From CAZTLE01 sp964614415 (GTDB lineage Bacteria; Bacteroidota; Bacteroidia; Flavobacteriales; Flavobacteriaceae): a DNA stretch of 32,086 nt. Where the stretch lies: contig CAZTLE010000018.1 of the NCBI GenBank assembly GCA_964614415.1, forward strand, positions 1 through 32,086. Direction: 5' to 3'. Shown here in pieces: positions 7,701 to 14,980 of this stretch. Positions within the stretch are counted from its first letter, which is position 1. Each line of letters begins with the position of its first letter. The notes under the pieces were generated by a model. The model saw only the letters and a program-made list of their open reading frames with translations. It made no database searches and was not told the origin of the DNA. Position numbers and translations under genes: made by a program.

Positions 7701-10700
7701 TGGAAACACAGCGACATGTACTTCCGCAGTAACAGTTGAAGATAATATATCACCAACAGCCTTGTGTCAGGATGTCACAGTACAGCTCGACGCGACTGGT
7801 AACGCAACAGTTGCCGCTGCTGATGTGGATAATGGATCCAACGATGCTTGTGGAATTGCATCCCTAAGCCTTTCACCGAATACATTTGATTGTACCGATA
7901 TTGGCAATAATACGGTAACGTTAACGGTAAGTGACAATAATGGAAACACGTCCACGTGTACGGCCACGGTAACGGTAGAAGACAATGTAGCTCCAACAGC
8001 GCTATGTCAGGATGTTACAGTACAACTTGACGCTACCGGTAATGCAACTGTTGCCGCAACGGCTGTGGACAATGGATCGAACGATGCCTGTGGCGTTGCT
8101 ACCCTAAGCCTTTCACCAAATACATTTGATTGTACCGATGTTGGAAACAACACCGTAACGCTTACGGTAACAGATAATAACGGAAATACGTCCACATGTA
8201 CGGCGACAGTAACTGTAGAAGACAATGTGCCGCCAACGGCCCTGTGTCAGGACATCACAGTACAACTGGATGCCACCGGTAATGCAACTATCGCCGCGGC
8301 GGATGTTGACAACGGATCGAACGATGCCTGTGGCGTTGCTACCCTAAGCGTTTCACCGAATACGTTCGATTGTACCGATGTTGGAAATAATACGGTGACC
8401 CTAACGGTAACTGATAACAATGGAAATGTGTCCACGTGTACCTCAACGGTGACTGTTGAAGACAATGTGGCTCCGACCGCAGTTTGTACAGATATCACCG
8501 TTCAACTGGATGCTGCGGGTAATGCGAGCATTACGCCAGCCGATGTAGATGGAGGATCAACGGACGCCTGTGGTATCGCCTCATTGGGTGTTTCTCCAAA
8601 CACATTCGATTGCTCGGATGTGGGTACCAATACAGTTACGCTTACCGTGACAGATAATAATGGAAACGTTTCCACATGTACCGCTACGGTAACTGTAGAG
8701 GACAACATACCACCGGCGATTACCTGTCCAGCCGATGTGACGGTGAATAATGATGCCGGATTATGCTCTGCAGTAGTTACCTATACTCCTCCTGTAGGAA
8801 CAGATAACTGTGCCGGTGCAACGACCATGCAGATCGCCGGATTACCAAGTGGATCAGCCTTCCCGGTAGGAACTACGACCAATACATTTGTAGTCACCGA
8901 TGCCAGCGGAAACACTGCCAGCTGTTCATTTGACGTTACTGTTATTGATAACGAACCACCAACGATCACCTGTCCTGCGGACATCACAGTGAACAATGAT
9001 CCGGGTGCTTGTGGAGCTGTTGTTAGCTATACGATTGTCTCTAACGATAACTGTCCGAACTCGACCTTGTTAAGAACGGCCGGTTATCCGTCGGGCGCTC
9101 TTTTCCCAGTGGGAACAACTACGGTTACCTATATCATTACGGACGAGGCCGGAAGTTCAGCGACCTGTTCGTTCAACGTAACGGTTAATGATACGGAAGC
9201 ACCTGCTATTACTTGTGCAGCCGATGTGACCGTAAATAACGATCCGGGCGTTTGTAATGCCAATGTGACCGTACCACCACCAACTGCCACAGACAATTGT
9301 GTGCCGTTGACTTTGGTAGGACCATCGACCAACTTCTTGTTTGGTCCTGGAACTTCCGGTGATTTGATCGCCACAACGACGACGCTACCAGGCCTGTCTG
9401 CTTCTGAAGCGGACGTACAGGTGGATATTGTAGTAGATGGTGACTTTGATTCTCCTGCTGAATGTTTTGTACTGAATGGACCTGATGGTTCCGAAGTATT
9501 TAACGAATGTGCCCTGGGCGGACAGTGTTCTACACAAAACAGAAACTTTGTGGTACCGCAAGCCACCTGGAACAACTGGATTACCACCTTTGGACCTAAT
9601 CTTGATTTTGAACTTCAAGCTGATGGTAGTGTAGACCAGGGCTTGGGAGGTTGTCTGAATACATTTACGCTAACAGCTAATGTATCGACCAGCCTGACCA
9701 TNNNNNNNNNNAATGATTTCAACGGTACGGATGATGCCTCCGGTAACTATCCGGTAGGTACGACAACAGTGACCTGGACAGCCACCGATGCTGCCGGTAA
9801 CTCGAGTACCTGTACGCAGGATGTTACTGTGAACGACAACGAGCCTCCAACGGCCGTTTGTCAGGACATAACCGTACAACTGGATGCCGCAGGTAATGCA
9901 ACCATCACTGCTGCTGATGTAGACGGAGGATCAACCGATAACTGTGGTGTTGACTCACTAAGCATCGATATTGACACCTTTACTTGTGCCGATGTTGGAG
10001 CAAACACTGTAACACTCACCGTACGTGATGCCGCCGGCAACAGTTCAACCTGTACTTCGACAGTTACAGTAGAAGACAACGTTCCTCCTGTAGCTATTTG
10101 TCAGGATATAACTGTTCAATTAGATGCAGCAGGTAGCGCGAGCATTACAGCTGCTGACATAGATAGCGGATCAAACGATGCCTGCGGAATTGCTTCACTG
10201 GCCGTTTCTCCGGATACATTTGATTGTTCAAATCTTGGAGCTAACACGGTTACGCTAACAGTAACAGATGTTAATGGAAATACTTCCACTTGTACGGCGA
10301 CAGTGACGGTAGAGGATAACATTCCACCAACCATTACCTGTCCTGCCGATATAACAGTGAATAACGATCCGGGTGATTGTAGTGCTGTGGTGACCTATGT
10401 GGTGAGTGCGATGGATAATTGTTCGTCCACTGGTCCCGGTTCTGCCAGTATAAACCCACTGAAAGATAATTCACTCTTCCAGGAGATTCCAGGAAACAGT
10501 AATGGATCCGGTCAATTGATGTATGTAGGCCAGAATGGTGTAAGTGAGAACCACCGAGGTGTATTTACTTTCGATGTGGCGGGTAGCGTACCTGCGGGAT
10601 CAACGATCACTGCCGTTACGTTAACTCTGACAGCGGACCACCCATCAGCCAGCAATGGCGCTCATGATTTCAATATTCACAGATTATTGGAAGACTGGGG

Positions 10701-13170
10701 TGAAGGAGCTTCCGATAACGGAGTAGGTCCGGGATCCGGTGGTGGTGGCTTTGGAGTCTCTGCGATAGCACCTGATGCAACCTGGAACGATGCCTTCCTG
10801 GGTACTGCCTGGGCAGGTGGACCCGGTGGAACATTCAATCCGGCCTCCAGCGCGGTTCAGACGGTAGACGCCAACGGACCTTATGCATGGACATCGGCTA
10901 CGCTTGTATCTGATGTTCAGGACATGCTGGACAACCCTGGTTCTAACTACGGTTGGATCATCATTGGAAATGAAACCACCGCACAAACGACAAAACGATT
11001 CGGTACGCGTGAATCATCGATTCCTCCGGTGCTGGATATTACATATGTCGGACCAACGGGCATTACCATAACACAAACAGCCGGACTGCCTTCAGGAAGT
11101 ATATTCCCTGTAGGAACAACGACCAATACGTTTGTGGCCACCGATTCTTCAGGAAACACAGCTACCTGTAGCTTCGATGTAACTGTAATAGACAATGAGC
11201 CACCTGTGGCCGTTTGTCAGGATATTACGGTTCAGTTAGATGCTAACGGTGATGCCAGTATTACGGCAGCTGATGTGGATGGCGGGTCAACCGATAACTG
11301 TGGAATCGCATCTCTGGCGATAGACGATGATACCTTTACCTGCGCCGATGTAGGAGCTAACACAGTTACACTTACTGTCACTGATGTAAATGGAAACAGT
11401 TCAACATGTACAGCTACAGTAACTGTTGAGGACAACGTACCTCCGGTAGCTGTCTGTATGGACGTTACCGTACAACTCGACGCTTCCGGTATGGCTAGTA
11501 TTACACCGGCCGATATAGACGGTGGATCAACCGATGCCTGTGGTATTGCCAGTCTGACACTGGATCAAACAGATTTCGATTGTGATGACCTTGGTGCCAA
11601 TACAGTTACCCTCACGGTAACCGATGTGAATGGAAATAGCAGTACATGTACGGCCACTGTAACCGTTGAGGATAACATTCCACCAACGATCGCCTGTCCT
11701 GCTGATGTGAACACAGGAACCGATCCGGGTCAGTGTAGCGCCGTAGTCTTCTTTGCAGATGCCATTGCGCTTGATAACTGTACAGTTACAGTAGCGCAAA
11801 CAGGAGGACTGCCTTCTGGTTCTGCCTTCCCGATTGGAGTGAACACGGTTGAGTTTACAGCAACCGATTCCAGTGGAAACACTGCGGTCTGTACATTCAC
11901 TATCACTGTGACCGATGATGAAGATCCAATTGCCGTGTGCCAGGATATCACCGTACAGCTAGATGCTACTGGTAATGTCTCGATCACAGCAGCCGATATC
12001 GACGGTGGATCAACCGATAACTGTGGTATAGTGTCTCTTACCGCATCACAAACTGACTTCGATTGTTCGAACGTGGGTGATAACAATGTGACTTTGACTG
12101 CAACCGATGCACAAGGGAACACAGGAACCTGTGTAGCCGTAGTGACCGTAGAGGACAATGTAGCTCCGGTAGCTGTTTGTATGGACATCACCGTTCAGCT
12201 TGACGCTAACGGCATGGCAACCATCACAGGAGCCGATGTAGACGGAGGAAGTAGCGATGCCTGTGGTATCGATACCCTTACACTCGATAACGATACCTTC
12301 GACTGTTCGAACGTAGGTAATAACACTGTGACCCTTACCGTAACCGATGTGAACGGTAACAGTAGCAGTTGTACTGCCAATGTAACGGTAGAAGACAATA
12401 TCGATCCGGTACTTATCTGTATGGATATCACCCTGCCGCTGGATGAGAATGGCTTTGCCGAGATCGTCCCAGCCGATGTGATCGATACCGTAAGTGATGC
12501 CTGTGGTATCATAAGCACTGCCGTAGATATCTTCGAGTTCGATTGTGATGATATAGGAACACCAATTACGGTAACTGTCTTTGCAGCCGATGCCAACGGT
12601 AACCTGGCCTCCTGTACAGCCGTAGTAACTGTGGTAGATGATCTGCCACCGGTACTTACCTGTCCGGCCGATATCACCGTTGACCCAGGAACCGGAAACC
12701 TCTTCTATGAAGTACCGGATTACTGGGCTGCCGGCGACGCCACAGCGACAGACAACTGTACTGATCCGGTGACGATCTTTACACAAGATCCGGCACCAGG
12801 TACGTTGTTATCTGATGGTGTATACACCGTGACCCTTACCGCAGAAGATGATGAGGGTAACGTAGGTACCTGTGACTTTGAGCTTACTGTAGAAAGTGTG
12901 CTCGGTGCAGGTGATGTGGATGGAAACATCGGAACCCTTGTATTGTATCCGAACCCGGCTTCAACGCAAGTATTCCTGTCCAACCCACAAGCACTCAACC
13001 TGAACGATCTGATGATCTACGATATGACAGGTAGACTCGTCAAAACTGTTCAGTTAGAGGGCATGGGAACTGAAAAAGCCATTGATATTACACAACTGGC
13101 TTCAGCGACCTATGTAGTGATCATTGTCGGTGAAGACGGACAGATCACGAAACAATTGATTAAAGAGTAA
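4795..13170 (+). CDS. Giant T9SS type A surface adhesin with HYR/cadherin-like repeats
   Basis: The protein is 2791 aa. The start chosen is ATG 4795, which gives a signal peptide (MKKITFFAIVLLAYL, cut after VYA near residue 22); the frame is open further upstream but would destroy the leader. Three repeats of about 210 aa (residues 24-230, 357-562, 690-899) share GANHxxPDG, FTExEFNN and PxxGVTQxYSVxYT. Calx-beta domains follow the first two (about 232-352 and 564-684, ending TGTITNDD). Residues 903-2700 are about 18 HYR-type repeats, two split by inserts. The end (2715-2791, starting VLYPNPAS) is a type A sorting domain, so export through the T9SS to the cell surface or medium is expected. 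It should work as a long adhesive stalk. The 10 N bases fall near residue 1637, so true length is uncertain. It shares an operon with the collar and binding-protein genes. Confidence 0.9.
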   Translation: MKKITFFAIVLLAYLTAGTVYAQTPKVVVIGANHASPDGITFVVTDALTAGEVVYFTEDEYNNSTNLFSSGESVVQYTASGLGLAVGQVVFLNELSSNTLTVTCTQGVDCGSATVTTTPFAIGSSGDQIYAYSDTDSDPTNGVTQIYSVLYTFPGNIPALEDPTPDFPTAVVVDGFGSGTPSRTEYNFSPASVRDGVSQTNLESPGNYINGSANQALSLVEFTNLNLAGANPALTITAAPAAVAENSGSSITYTFTLSAAAASNTTVNFNVGGSATFTTDYSQSGAATFNASTGTVVINMGATTANITITPVGDTMLEPDETVILTATSGTGYDVGSPGAATGTITNDDTLANTPLTAVVGTNHTGTDGFSFVALDDITAGTTVYFTENPFNNNTLSFSGTEAVVSWTAPAGGVLRGEVIVAMETGANTFTVTCSSGTCGSVAVVSGTFSFASDGEAFFSYQDSDGNPSNGVTQVDSVLYTGAPGTPGGNIPAIEDPSTVYTGAVVVDGFPAAPPARTEYRFPPERGVTVDQANFQNTANWFNGAGAGTLSTVPFANIIIATGSANPTLTLAVAPGTTVEDSGVGMVYTFTLSAAAASAITVNFTVGGTATLTTDYTTSGADTFTATPGTATIPMGGTSVAVTVTPVVDAVVEPSETINLMIASGTGYDGGSPNSATGTITNDDTSTSNPLVAVMGMSHAGPDGFSFVAARDIPGGSVVYFTEDEFDNTTLLFTAGESVLQWTSPAGQIDEGDVITITELTTPDTFSIACSDTSGNGCGTITVIQPNFALASDGETIFAYEDNDTDPTNGVVDIYSVMYTGAPGFPGGNLPAIQDPSGIYLNAPVVDGFPATPPVKTEYTPAGRAIPVGAADFENPANYDHAFSNPPALSTVPFASITIGDTNPPTAICQDITVQLDATGNATIAAADVDNGSFDAEGPVTLSIDISTFDCNDVLTGPVTVTLTVTDQAGNTATCTSAVTVEDNISPTALCQDVTVQLDATGNATVAAADVDNGSNDACGIASLSLSPNTFDCTDIGNNTVTLTVSDNNGNTSTCTATVTVEDNVAPTALCQDVTVQLDATGNATVAATAVDNGSNDACGVATLSLSPNTFDCTDVGNNTVTLTVTDNNGNTSTCTATVTVEDNVPPTALCQDITVQLDATGNATIAAADVDNGSNDACGVATLSVSPNTFDCTDVGNNTVTLTVTDNNGNVSTCTSTVTVEDNVAPTAVCTDITVQLDAAGNASITPADVDGGSTDACGIASLGVSPNTFDCSDVGTNTVTLTVTDNNGNVSTCTATVTVEDNIPPAITCPADVTVNNDAGLCSAVVTYTPPVGTDNCAGATTMQIAGLPSGSAFPVGTTTNTFVVTDASGNTASCSFDVTVIDNEPPTITCPADITVNNDPGACGAVVSYTIVSNDNCPNSTLLRTAGYPSGALFPVGTTTVTYIITDEAGSSATCSFNVTVNDTEAPAITCAADVTVNNDPGVCNANVTVPPPTATDNCVPLTLVGPSTNFLFGPGTSGDLIATTTTLPGLSASEADVQVDIVVDGDFDSPAECFVLNGPDGSEVFNECALGGQCSTQNRNFVVPQATWNNWITTFGPNLDFELQADGSVDQGLGGCLNTFTLTANVSTSLTXXXXNDFNGTDDASGNYPVGTTTVTWTATDAAGNSSTCTQDVTVNDNEPPTAVCQDITVQLDAAGNATITAADVDGGSTDNCGVDSLSIDIDTFTCADVGANTVTLTVRDAAGNSSTCTSTVTVEDNVPPVAICQDITVQLDAAGSASITAADIDSGSNDACGIASLAVSPDTFDCSNLGANTVTLTVTDVNGNTSTCTATVTVEDNIPPTITCPADITVNNDPGDCSAVVTYVVSAMDNCSSTGPGSASINPLKDNSLFQEIPGNSNGSGQLMYVGQNGVSENHRGVFTFDVAGSVPAGSTITAVTLTLTADHPSASNGAHDFNIHRLLEDWGEGASDNGVGPGSGGGGFGVSAIAPDATWNDAFLGTAWAGGPGGTFNPASSAVQTVDANGPYAWTSATLVSDVQDMLDNPGSNYGWIIIGNETTAQTTKRFGTRESSIPPVLDITYVGPTGITITQTAGLPSGSIFPVGTTTNTFVATDSSGNTATCSFDVTVIDNEPPVAVCQDITVQLDANGDASITAADVDGGSTDNCGIASLAIDDDTFTCADVGANTVTLTVTDVNGNSSTCTATVTVEDNVPPVAVCMDVTVQLDASGMASITPADIDGGSTDACGIASLTLDQTDFDCDDLGANTVTLTVTDVNGNSSTCTATVTVEDNIPPTIACPADVNTGTDPGQCSAVVFFADAIALDNCTVTVAQTGGLPSGSAFPIGVNTVEFTATDSSGNTAVCTFTITVTDDEDPIAVCQDITVQLDATGNVSITAADIDGGSTDNCGIVSLTASQTDFDCSNVGDNNVTLTATDAQGNTGTCVAVVTVEDNVAPVAVCMDITVQLDANGMATITGADVDGGSSDACGIDTLTLDNDTFDCSNVGNNTVTLTVTDVNGNSSSCTANVTVEDNIDPVLICMDITLPLDENGFAEIVPADVIDTVSDACGIISTAVDIFEFDCDDIGTPITVTVFAADANGNLASCTAVVTVVDDLPPVLTCPADITVDPGTGNLFYEVPDYWAAGDATATDNCTDPVTIFTQDPAPGTLLSDGVYTVTLTAEDDEGNVGTCDFELTVESVLGAGDVDGNIGTLVLYPNPASTQVFLSNPQALNLNDLMIYDMTGRLVKTVQLEGMGTEKAIDITQLASATYVVIIVGEDGQITKQLIKE
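7501..12893 (+). repeat. Tandem 240-bp HYR/cadherin-like repeat array
   Basis: Units start near 7501, 7741, 7981, 8221, 8461 and 8701, exactly 240 bp apart, and continue to 12893. Two forms alternate: one beginning PPTAxCQDITVQLDA, and an HYR form beginning PPxITCPADITVNND. Both end in VTVEDN or VTVxDN. Each unit has four cysteines. The unit at about 9190-9845 is interrupted after its DNC motif by an insert of about 130 residues, and the unit at 10321-11196 by a DNRLRE-like insert of about 200 residues. Several neighbouring units are close at DNA level. Confidence 0.9.
9702..9711. other. Assembly gap (10 N)
   Basis: Ten undetermined bases lie inside the giant adhesin. They fall in an insert within a repeat unit, between TANVSTSLT and NDFNGTDDASG. 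A fixed run of ten N suggests a placeholder, so real length and frame across the gap are unknown, and whole repeat units could be missing. Confidence 0.95.
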
Positions 13171-13196
13171 TTTATCCTCATAGATTCTCAACACAA

Positions 13197-13233
13197 CCCC
13201 TCCGGAGCTTTAGCGAAGGAGGGGTTTTCTTTT
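13197..13233 (+). terminator. Intrinsic terminator of the adhesin operon
   Basis: CCCCTCC pairs with GGAGGGG across a 10-nt loop (13197-13224) and is followed by TTTTCTTTT. The 3' UTR between the stop codon and this hairpin nearly copies bases 87-116 of the window. Confidence 0.85.
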
Positions 13234-13260
13234 CAGACTTCCCGTAAAACCGTATTTTTA
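13230..13260 (+). promoter_or_regulatory. Possible promoter of the lipoprotein-DoxX-AlkB genes
   Basis: TTTT (13230-13233), 19 bases, then TATTTTTA (13253-13260) is one base off consensus in each element and correctly spaced. It starts directly at the T tract of the preceding terminator and is 19 bases upstream of the ATG at 13280. Confidence 0.45.
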
Positions 13261-13279
13261 CATTCTGACTGTGAATTTC

Positions 13280-13465
13280 ATGAAACGTCTCATCATTACG
13301 TGTTTTTTACTCTTGCCCGGAATAGCAATGCAGAGCTGCACCGACAAGAAAAAGAAAGAAGAAACCGAAATGATACCTGTGGAACCGGATAATGGCATTG
13401 GCGACGGGGCTCCATCCCTGGATTCACTCCTAACCAAACCGAAAGACTCACTTACTCAAGAATAA
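13280..13465 (+). CDS. Small putative lipoprotein
   Basis: A 61-aa protein with MKR, a hydrophobic core (LIITCFLLLPGIA) and a cysteine at residue 20 (MQSC) that could be lipidated, though the lipobox is not classical. The remainder is highly charged (DKKKKEETE) and then acidic, with no domain recognised. ATG 13280 is preferred over a GTG nine bases upstream, as it gives a standard leader. Its stop overlaps the next start codon (TAATG), so translation is probably coupled to the DoxX-like gene. Confidence 0.65.
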   Translation: MKRLIITCFLLLPGIAMQSCTDKKKKEETEMIPVEPDNGIGDGAPSLDSLLTKPKDSLTQE

Positions 13466-13815
13466 TGTTACCCTGGCATCAATACGCAATGGGCGTGCTA
13501 TACGTGGCCGCCGGATTTTATCACTTCCGGGCAACCTCCATGTATCTTAAAATAATACCCCCTTATATTCCTTCTCCCCGATCCATGGTATTGCTCAGTG
13601 GAATAATTGAAATGGTATTGGGATTCATGGTCCTCAATCCGGAAACACAAACAATCGCGGCTTGGGCGATCATTGCCATGCTCATTGTTTTTCTGCCTGT
13701 TCATGTTCACATGTTACTCCACAAAGAAGCGTCTCTCAAGCTACCCAAGTGGTTGTTGGTACTTCGGTTTCCAATTCAATTTGCCCTGATGTACTGGGCT
13801 TATCAATACGTGTAG
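13465..13815 (+). CDS. DoxX-like small integral membrane protein
   Basis: This 116-aa protein has about four hydrophobic segments: residues about 6-20, 41-58, 64-84 and 96-114. MGVLYVAAGFYHF near the start and the LSGIIEMVLGFMVL helix, with Gly and Glu inside the membrane, are features of DoxX/DUF4870-like quinone-family membrane proteins. Biochemical role is not established for such stand-alone proteins. The ATG overlaps the stop of the lipoprotein gene by one base, and the AlkB-type gene starts one base after its stop. The three genes are thus probably co-transcribed. Confidence 0.65.
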   Translation: MLPWHQYAMGVLYVAAGFYHFRATSMYLKIIPPYIPSPRSMVLLSGIIEMVLGFMVLNPETQTIAAWAIIAMLIVFLPVHVHMLLHKEASLKLPKWLLVLRFPIQFALMYWAYQYV

Positions 13816-13816
13816 C

Positions 13817-14425
13817 ATGGATTTATTTGCTTCGGAAGAACAACAGCCTATTCCATTGGAACTCCCGGATGCAGACATTGTTTACTATCCGCGATTTTTT
13901 AAGCAGGCTAAATCCGATGCATATTTTCAGAAATTACATGACGAAATTGAATGGAGGCAAGACGACGTCACAGTCTTCGGGAAAAAGTATCCGCAGCCGC
14001 GACTTACAGCGCTCTATGGCAACAATGATAAGACCTACACCTACTCGGGTCTTACACTTTCTCCACTACCCTTCACACAACCACTGAAGCAGATCAAGGA
14101 AAAGATAGAGACCACAACTCAATCGTCGTTCTCGACGGTCTTATTGAATTTATACCGCGATGGTGCGGATAGCAATGGCTGGCATAGTGATGACGAAAAG
14201 GAACTGGGCCAAAATCCAGTCATCGCGTCAGTGAGCTTCGGGACCGAGCGTATATTTCATTTCAGACACAAGAAAGACAAATCCTTGAAGCATAAGATCG
14301 TACTGGAACACGGGAGTCTTTTGCTCATGAAAGGTACTACACAGCACTATTGGCAGCATCAGCTTCCCAAGTCAAAACGGGTAACTTCACCACGTATTAA
14401 TTTGACGTTTCGTTGGCTCGTATGA
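13817..14425 (+). CDS. AlkB-like Fe(II)/2-oxoglutarate-dependent dioxygenase
   Basis: A 202-aa cytoplasmic protein of the AlkB/ALKBH2-3 group, which removes alkyl groups from N1-methyladenine or N3-methylcytosine by oxidation. The iron ligands are visible as His123 and Asp125 in NGWHSDDE and His181 in YWQHQLPK. Arg193 and Arg199 in RINLTFR bind 2-oxoglutarate. Other family motifs are NLYRDG (111-116), IASVSFGTERIF and GSLLLMKG. Length is usual for the family. It starts one base after the DoxX-like gene. Its 3' end overlaps the opposing DoxX-like gene by 29 bp, so the two mRNAs are complementary at their ends. Confidence 0.92.
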   Translation: MDLFASEEQQPIPLELPDADIVYYPRFFKQAKSDAYFQKLHDEIEWRQDDVTVFGKKYPQPRLTALYGNNDKTYTYSGLTLSPLPFTQPLKQIKEKIETTTQSSFSTVLLNLYRDGADSNGWHSDDEKELGQNPVIASVSFGTERIFHFRHKKDKSLKHKIVLEHGSLLLMKGTTQHYWQHQLPKSKRVTSPRINLTFRWLV

Positions 14426-14807
14426 GTATTTTCCGCGTTTGGTTATTGAAAAGCAGGAAATAGAGCATGGCGATAGCGCCACAGACTATGGCATGATAAA
14501 TAAGTCGAACGTACAAATGTCCTGCTATGATGTAGTAGCTCATAACCAGCGAGATTAATATTCCAGCTGTAAGAGATTGTTTGATCTTCAGATTTATAGC
14601 AATGAGTAGTCCGGTAAAAAATTCAATGAACGGAAAGAGGGCTGCCCCAATGACCAATGCGTTTTCCGAAGGGATCATTTCGGAAAAATGTTGCTGCACA
14701 AAATCCACGTATTTATCAATGAAGATAATTCGAAGTAATCCGTGCAAGGTGATAATGCTACCCGTAACAATTCGAACATAGCGGTACAGTGTGCCGACAT
14801 ATCTCAT
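14397..14807 (-). CDS. DoxX family membrane protein
   Basis: A 136-aa protein with four likely transmembrane helices: residues about 9-28, 48-70, 76-96 and 100-120. The pattern RIVTGSIITLHGLLRI, then ALFPFIEFFTGLLIAINL is that of DoxX-type proteins. Some relatives are linked to thiosulfate:quinone oxidation or redox stress, but no partner here supports that. It is transcribed from a consensus promoter at 14830-14860, with a 16-bp palindrome just upstream, so it may be the regulated gene of a DNA-binding repressor. It overlaps the end of the AlkB-like gene tail to tail. Confidence 0.7.
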   Translation of the reverse strand: MRYVGTLYRYVRIVTGSIITLHGLLRIIFIDKYVDFVQQHFSEMIPSENALVIGAALFPFIEFFTGLLIAINLKIKQSLTAGILISLVMSYYIIAGHLYVRLIYHAIVCGAIAMLYFLLFNNQTRKILIRANETSN

Positions 14808-14829
14808 ATATCCTACTTTTAAGGGGGCG

Positions 14830-14860
14830 CAAAAGTACTCATTTATAGGTAGTTGACAAA
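14830..14860 (-). promoter_or_regulatory. Consensus Bacteroidota promoter of the DoxX family gene
   Basis: On the minus strand TTTG (14860-14857), exactly 19 bases, then TACTTTTG (14837-14830). Both elements match TTTG-N19-TAnnTTTG without mismatch. The ATG at 14807 is about 15-20 bases beyond the expected start of transcription. Confidence 0.75.
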
Positions 14861-14882
14861 CCTAAGTGATGCTCGAAATGCA

Positions 14883-14898
14883 TCGAAAACGTTTTCGA
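14883..14898. promoter_or_regulatory. 16-bp perfect palindrome, LacI-family-like operator
   Basis: TCGAAAACGTTTTCGA is a perfect palindrome with a central CG, like operators of LacI/GalR/CcpA-family regulators. It lies about 22 bp upstream of the -33 element of the DoxX family gene. No LacI-type regulator gene is in the window, so the binding protein is not known. Confidence 0.5.
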
Positions 14899-14980
14899 AA
14901 GAGAAATTAAATAAACATTTCGACAGGCGACATATATTCGTCGTCAAACGACCGGATAATTATTAATACTATGTGAAAAA

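Noticed and set aside
4956..12998. Many minus-strand ORFs inside the giant adhesin
   Set aside because: They repeat every 240 bp (MSSTVTVAVHV-type) because the coding repeats lack stop codons on the other strand; they have no domains or leaders.
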